A DNA stretch of 9,250 bases from Chloroflexota bacterium (GTDB lineage Bacteria; Chloroflexota; Anaerolineae; Promineifilales; Promineifilaceae), in assembly GCA_008501785.1 (NCBI GenBank), contig QQUD01001082.1, positions 1 to 9,250 on the forward strand, written 5' to 3'. This document shows, one piece after another, positions 6,086 through 9,250 of this stretch (position 1 is the first letter of the stretch; every line of letters starts with the position of its first letter). Under the pieces are notes generated by a model that was not told where the DNA came from, did no database searches, and saw only the letters and a list, made by a program, of their open reading frames with translations. Position numbers and translations under genes: made by a program.

Positions 6086-6193
6086 CGCCCAACGCCTGTT
6101 TCACCTGCCGCGATGGTGAACTAACAACTCGGTTATTCACCAAATAATTCCAAAAAAGACCGATCTCGCGGTCAGGTGGAAGCGATGTTGGCT
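6086..6193 (-). repeat. Long imperfect palindrome resembling an integron attC site
   Basis: On the minus strand GCCAAC (6187-6192) opens and GTTGGGC (6086-6092) closes the structure. Inside, CACCTG, one unpaired A, then CCGCGA can pair with TCGCGG and CAGGTG on the other side, leaving unpaired spacers of about 8 nt next to the outer boxes. An inner hairpin TGGTGAA/TTCACCA fills the centre. Outer boxes, spacers, inner arms and a single extrahelical base follow the R''-L''-L'-R' plan of attC. The closing box fits GTTRRRY; the opening one is off by a base. It ends about 25 bp before the kinase-like gene. Confidence 0.45.
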
Positions 6194-6295
6194 GACTTGT
6201 GACCAAAACCTTACCCTACTAGCCTAACTAACAATAACAAATGCTTTTGCTACAACATAAAACCTTCGACTTTATGATGCGCGGTGGCAGTTTAT
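6186..6295 (-). repeat. Diverged repeat, copy 2, downstream of the propeller gene
   Basis: The partner of 4676-4762. It shares GACCAAAACC, AGCCTAAC, ACAATAAC, an AATGC-TTTTG-C-ACAAC block and a terminal TGGCAGTTTAT. It has about 23 extra bases near 6257-6280 (ACCTTCGACTTTATGATGCG region). GCCTAAC at 6222-6228 fits RYYYAAC, with GTTTATGGC (6290-6298) as an imperfect partner. It fills most of the gap between the propeller gene stop (6316) and the kinase-like gene. No rho-independent terminator is apparent there. Confidence 0.55.
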
Positions 6296-6315
6296 GGCGT
6301 AAGGTAAGAAACGTT

Positions 6316-9250
6316 TCAATCCTTTTGTATCATTGGTAAGTACAAAGATGGCGTACAGTTTGCTACAAAGTCTATATCTCCAGAAACTACCGGAACATCA
6401 ACCGCTAAATTAAGTGGTATAAACGTGCAGTTATTTTTACTTGGAGATAAGGTGTATGTGTCGGTAATAAGACCAGTAAGTTCGAAAACACCCAATTCAT
6501 TAGATATGCTATTAGAAGCAAATCCAGAGGTTTCTACTTGTACCCCCGAAATTGGTGTACCTTCCATAGTTTCGATAGTACCTGTTAAAGAATACGTTTG
6601 TACATGCTGGTCACGATAAATCAATATCCGGTGACGTGTAAGGTCTAGCATATAAAGATTATCAAATTGGTCAAATCGGGTCGAAATTGGTTGAGAATAA
6701 AAGTCATTTAATGCAGCGGTTGGTAAAGAATTTACCAGCGGGTCTTGAAATATTTGAGGAAAACGAAGCCCAGAATAACCATTGAAGCCAACAATCATAC
6801 GACCTTGTGAATCAAAAGCTGGTTCCCAACTCATGCATATTGGATCTTCAGGCAGGCAGTTCGGTTCTGTAAAATCACCATTTCGGCCAAACACCCTTGT
6901 AGCTGGAATGCCAAAGACTGCAGAAATAGGAGCTTCTGGGATAATTTCCGCATCGAACTCTAACAGCCGCCTGTTACCTGCGACCTCTAAGCTATGATCT
7001 GAAACAAATAAATTCCCATGGGTATCAAAGGCAAGTCCCCCAGGATGACACAGCGAATCTTGTGTTGGATAGCTTGGAGGAGTATAGCTATTATCTGAAT
7101 CTCGCCCATGGTTGCAGTGAATACCAGTGGCATCTGTTTGACCAAGAACGATATCCACAACCCTTTGCTCAGAACTGGCATTCATAATTCGAAACACCCT
7201 GTTACTATCGCTATCTGATAACCAAAGGCAATCACACCCGGGTTGTACAGCAATCCCTCCAAGGTTAAGCGTTGGCATCCAACTGAATTCGCCTCCGCCT
7301 TGTAGTGAAATCGGAGATGTAATTGTGATAATCGGTTCTGCACCAGTTTGTAATGGCAATTCGTATGCTTCAATTTTAGACTCAATCCAGTTGCCTCTAA
7401 TAATCCAAAGTCGTCCTTGATCATCTGCACGCATTCTGTGGAAACCAACACCCCACCTATGCCAACTTTGAAAATCAGGTTCTCCGATAACGCCATCTGC
7501 AGCTTGAAAGGTTACAAGATCCCAGGGATTATTCCAAAATAATAATCGAGAGCTATCACCATATATTAATTGTCCGGCAGCAATTTCAAGCCCCAAACCC
7601 TCATGAAGACCACGAGGCCCAGTCTGATTGAAAAAACCATATTCATCAGCTTGGAGAAATGTTGCTCCCTGGATATATGTAGGACTTGAATATACCAGTA
7701 CCTGTTGTGATTCCCATCCAGTCAGCATGACATTACCATCACGATCAATACCTAAACCGCCCCAACCTGGAGCAAGAGATACGGTATCTTGTAATACCCC
7801 ATTCAAAAAATGCAGCAGCCTTTGATTGTCAGAATCGTTCACCCAGAGTCCACCATTAGGATCTATCTCCAAACCTGTTGGTTCTCCTAATCCTGATCCT
7901 ATTGTGCCACTTGCAGACATCCCATTTGAAAATGGGGATTCAAAAACCAAGACGCGCCCTTCAGATCTTGATCCATTAACTCCATCAGCAACATAAACGG
8001 TTCCATTGTGATCAACCCGAACTGAAGCTGGGCTATTCATTTGAGAGAGGGCGTTTCCTGAAGTTGTATTTGAAAAGTCAGGTTGTCCTAAAACAAGGTT
8101 GGCCTCCTGTTTCTGGATGCCCGAAGCCGTGTCAAAGGGAAAACGAAGCACTCTGTTATTGCGGGTGTCAGCCACCCAAAGATTACCTTCCAAATCTATG
8201 GCAACTCCTGATTTAATGGCTCCAGAACCAGGGAGAGGTGCAAGACACAGGCTTTTATTATCTGGTTGGTTCTTATTATTGCAAGAACTATTAGTAAAAT
8301 CAGATTGGCCCCAAACATAATCAGCCACTGTATCACTGTCAAAAGGGGTGTCGTAACGTAACACCCGATGGTTAAGTAAATCAGTGATATAAAGGTTGCC
8401 ATTTGAGTCTATTGCCATCGTTGCCATTGACCCACTCTCAAGGGTGCTAATAGCTGTTTGTAACGTTCCACAAAGCGAATCTGCACTTCCTGAAGGGATA
8501 TCTGGGTATCCTTGGACTCCGCTGTCCCCATTACAAGCAGAAGAATTAAATGTTGGTTGCCCTAATACAATATCAGCATGTCTATTGTTTTGGATTTGAC
8601 AGATCGATCCAGAACAATCGGAATCGGAGGTACAGTGTTGTTCCACATTAGCACCTGCTTCACAAATGCCAAGATGCGTCAAACCTAACACTCTGTTATT
8701 GCCAGCATCATAAACATAAACGCGATTGGGTTGAACTGTGCGATCAACGGCAATTCCTCCAGGATTAAACAATTTATTGCCCACGACCTCATTTGGGGTA
8801 ATTTGAGTGAAATCAGGTTGACCAATGACAATGTCAGCCCATCCATCACCAAGTATGCCGCGTTCAACGACTGGCAATTGTGTTAATGGCATGGTGATTT
8901 TAAAGGTAGCATCCTGTTTGAATACATCAGAATTCCCTGTAGAAAGTTCTAAGTCAAAATTATAGTGGCGTAAAAAATATCCAGAATAATTATAAGATTC
9001 AAACGATGTCCAATTTGGATTTGCCAATCCAAGCTGTTTACAAAATGTAGCATCTTCTTTAAATAATTGTGTCCCATCTGGCATCTCCAAATATATATGA
9101 AAATTACTATGTCTAAAAAAGTATCCTGGAGAATTATAGGATTCAAACGAAATACAGTTGCTATCCGCTAGCCCTGTAACCATCTTAAACACACTATCTT
9201 CTCTCTCCAATGTTGAAGTAATTCTGGAAAGTTTTCCTCGGAAATTTTGG
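6316..9250 (-). CDS. Extracellular AbfB beta-trefoil plus NHL-repeat propeller protein, 5' end outside the window
   Basis: The frame stays open to base 9250, so at least 977 codons are visible and the N-terminus with any signal peptide is missing. Residue numbers count from the TTG at 9210, which I do not think is the true start. Residues 20-57 and 69-104 are two AbfB/CBM42-like repeats ('SFESYN..GYF.RH.NF...LFKEDATF'); the tail of a third lies upstream, completing a beta-trefoil that in CBM42 binds arabinofuranose. Residues 118-870 hold about twelve NHL-like blades ('GIAVD..GNLYV.D..NNRVL.F') interspersed with 'ADIVLGQPDF' segments, probably two six-bladed propellers. Residues 873-950 form a carboxypeptidase-regulatory-like beta-sandwich. 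The C-terminus 'LYLPMIQKD' resembles the tails of secreted Chloroflexota proteins. A cysteine cluster lies at 182-204. No enzyme active site is seen; cell-surface or extracellular carbohydrate binding is inferred. Confidence 0.85.
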   Translation of the reverse strand, partial: QNFRGKLSRITSTLEREDSVFKMVTGLADSNCISFESYNSPGYFFRHSNFHIYLEMPDGTQLFKEDATFCKQLGLANPNWTSFESYNYSGYFLRHYNFDLELSTGNSDVFKQDATFKITMPLTQLPVVERGILGDGWADIVIGQPDFTQITPNEVVGNKLFNPGGIAVDRTVQPNRVYVYDAGNNRVLGLTHLGICEAGANVEQHCTSDSDCSGSICQIQNNRHADIVLGQPTFNSSACNGDSGVQGYPDIPSGSADSLCGTLQTAISTLESGSMATMAIDSNGNLYITDLLNHRVLRYDTPFDSDTVADYVWGQSDFTNSSCNNKNQPDNKSLCLAPLPGSGAIKSGVAIDLEGNLWVADTRNNRVLRFPFDTASGIQKQEANLVLGQPDFSNTTSGNALSQMNSPASVRVDHNGTVYVADGVNGSRSEGRVLVFESPFSNGMSASGTIGSGLGEPTGLEIDPNGGLWVNDSDNQRLLHFLNGVLQDTVSLAPGWGGLGIDRDGNVMLTGWESQQVLVYSSPTYIQGATFLQADEYGFFNQTGPRGLHEGLGLEIAAGQLIYGDSSRLLFWNNPWDLVTFQAADGVIGEPDFQSWHRWGVGFHRMRADDQGRLWIIRGNWIESKIEAYELPLQTGAEPIITITSPISLQGGGEFSWMPTLNLGGIAVQPGCDCLWLSDSDSNRVFRIMNASSEQRVVDIVLGQTDATGIHCNHGRDSDNSYTPPSYPTQDSLCHPGGLAFDTHGNLFVSDHSLEVAGNRRLLEFDAEIIPEAPISAVFGIPATRVFGRNGDFTEPNCLPEDPICMSWEPAFDSQGRMIVGFNGYSGLRFPQIFQDPLVNSLPTAALNDFYSQPISTRFDQFDNLYMLDLTRHRILIYRDQHVQTYSLTGTIETMEGTPISGVQVETSGFASNSISNELGVFELTGLITDTYTLSPSKNNCTFIPLNLAVDVPVVSGDIDFVANCTPSLYLPMIQKD

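Noticed and set aside
6063..6206. N-terminal extension of the kinase-like gene to a TTG codon
   Set aside because: It overlaps the repeat and the attC-like palindrome, has no ribosome binding site, and the family begins at the beta-strand leading into the P-loop.

Overview
The window most resembles a bacterium of the Chloroflexota (Anaerolineae or a related class). The main clue is the large secreted-type protein at the right end. It has NHL blades carrying the 'DIVLGQPDF' signature, a carboxypeptidase-regulatory-like domain, and a terminal 'LYLPMI' tail that is common on exported Chloroflexota proteins. This assignment is an inference from protein style, not a database match. All convincing genes lie on the minus strand, so the biological order runs from high to low coordinates.

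Right part (9250 to 6316): the 3' portion of a big extracellular sugar-binding/propeller protein. It has an AbfB-type beta-trefoil, about twelve NHL-like blades, a carboxypeptidase-regulatory-like domain and the C-terminal tail. Its 5' end lies outside the window.

Middle (6315 to 3433): a mobile-looking stretch. A diverged repeat of about 90-110 bp occurs twice (4676-4762 and 6186-6295) and carries integron attC-like core boxes. Between the two copies sit a small P-loop kinase-like gene and a higBA toxin-antitoxin pair with its own near-consensus promoter, which probably makes a leaderless mRNA. Directly after the left copy is the 5' half of a group II intron. It starts with GTGCGACC at 4668, continues through a structured RNA region, and reaches the first 44 codons of its reverse transcriptase before being cut off near 3950. 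About 500 bp of apparently non-coding DNA follows. It holds a promoter, an inverted repeat over that promoter and a 13-bp tandem repeat.

Left part (3387 to 1): a tightly coupled three-gene operon (about 714 aa, 295 aa, then the N-terminus of a DEAD/DEAH helicase). The genes overlap at stop/start codons. No family is recognised for the first two proteins, but the layout resembles helicase-centred anti-phage islands such as Druantia or DISARM. This is the best candidate here for a poorly described system. The same 3.4 kb, and nothing else in the window, is strewn with the palindrome ACGGCCGT (seven copies, in two reading frames and one intergenic site).
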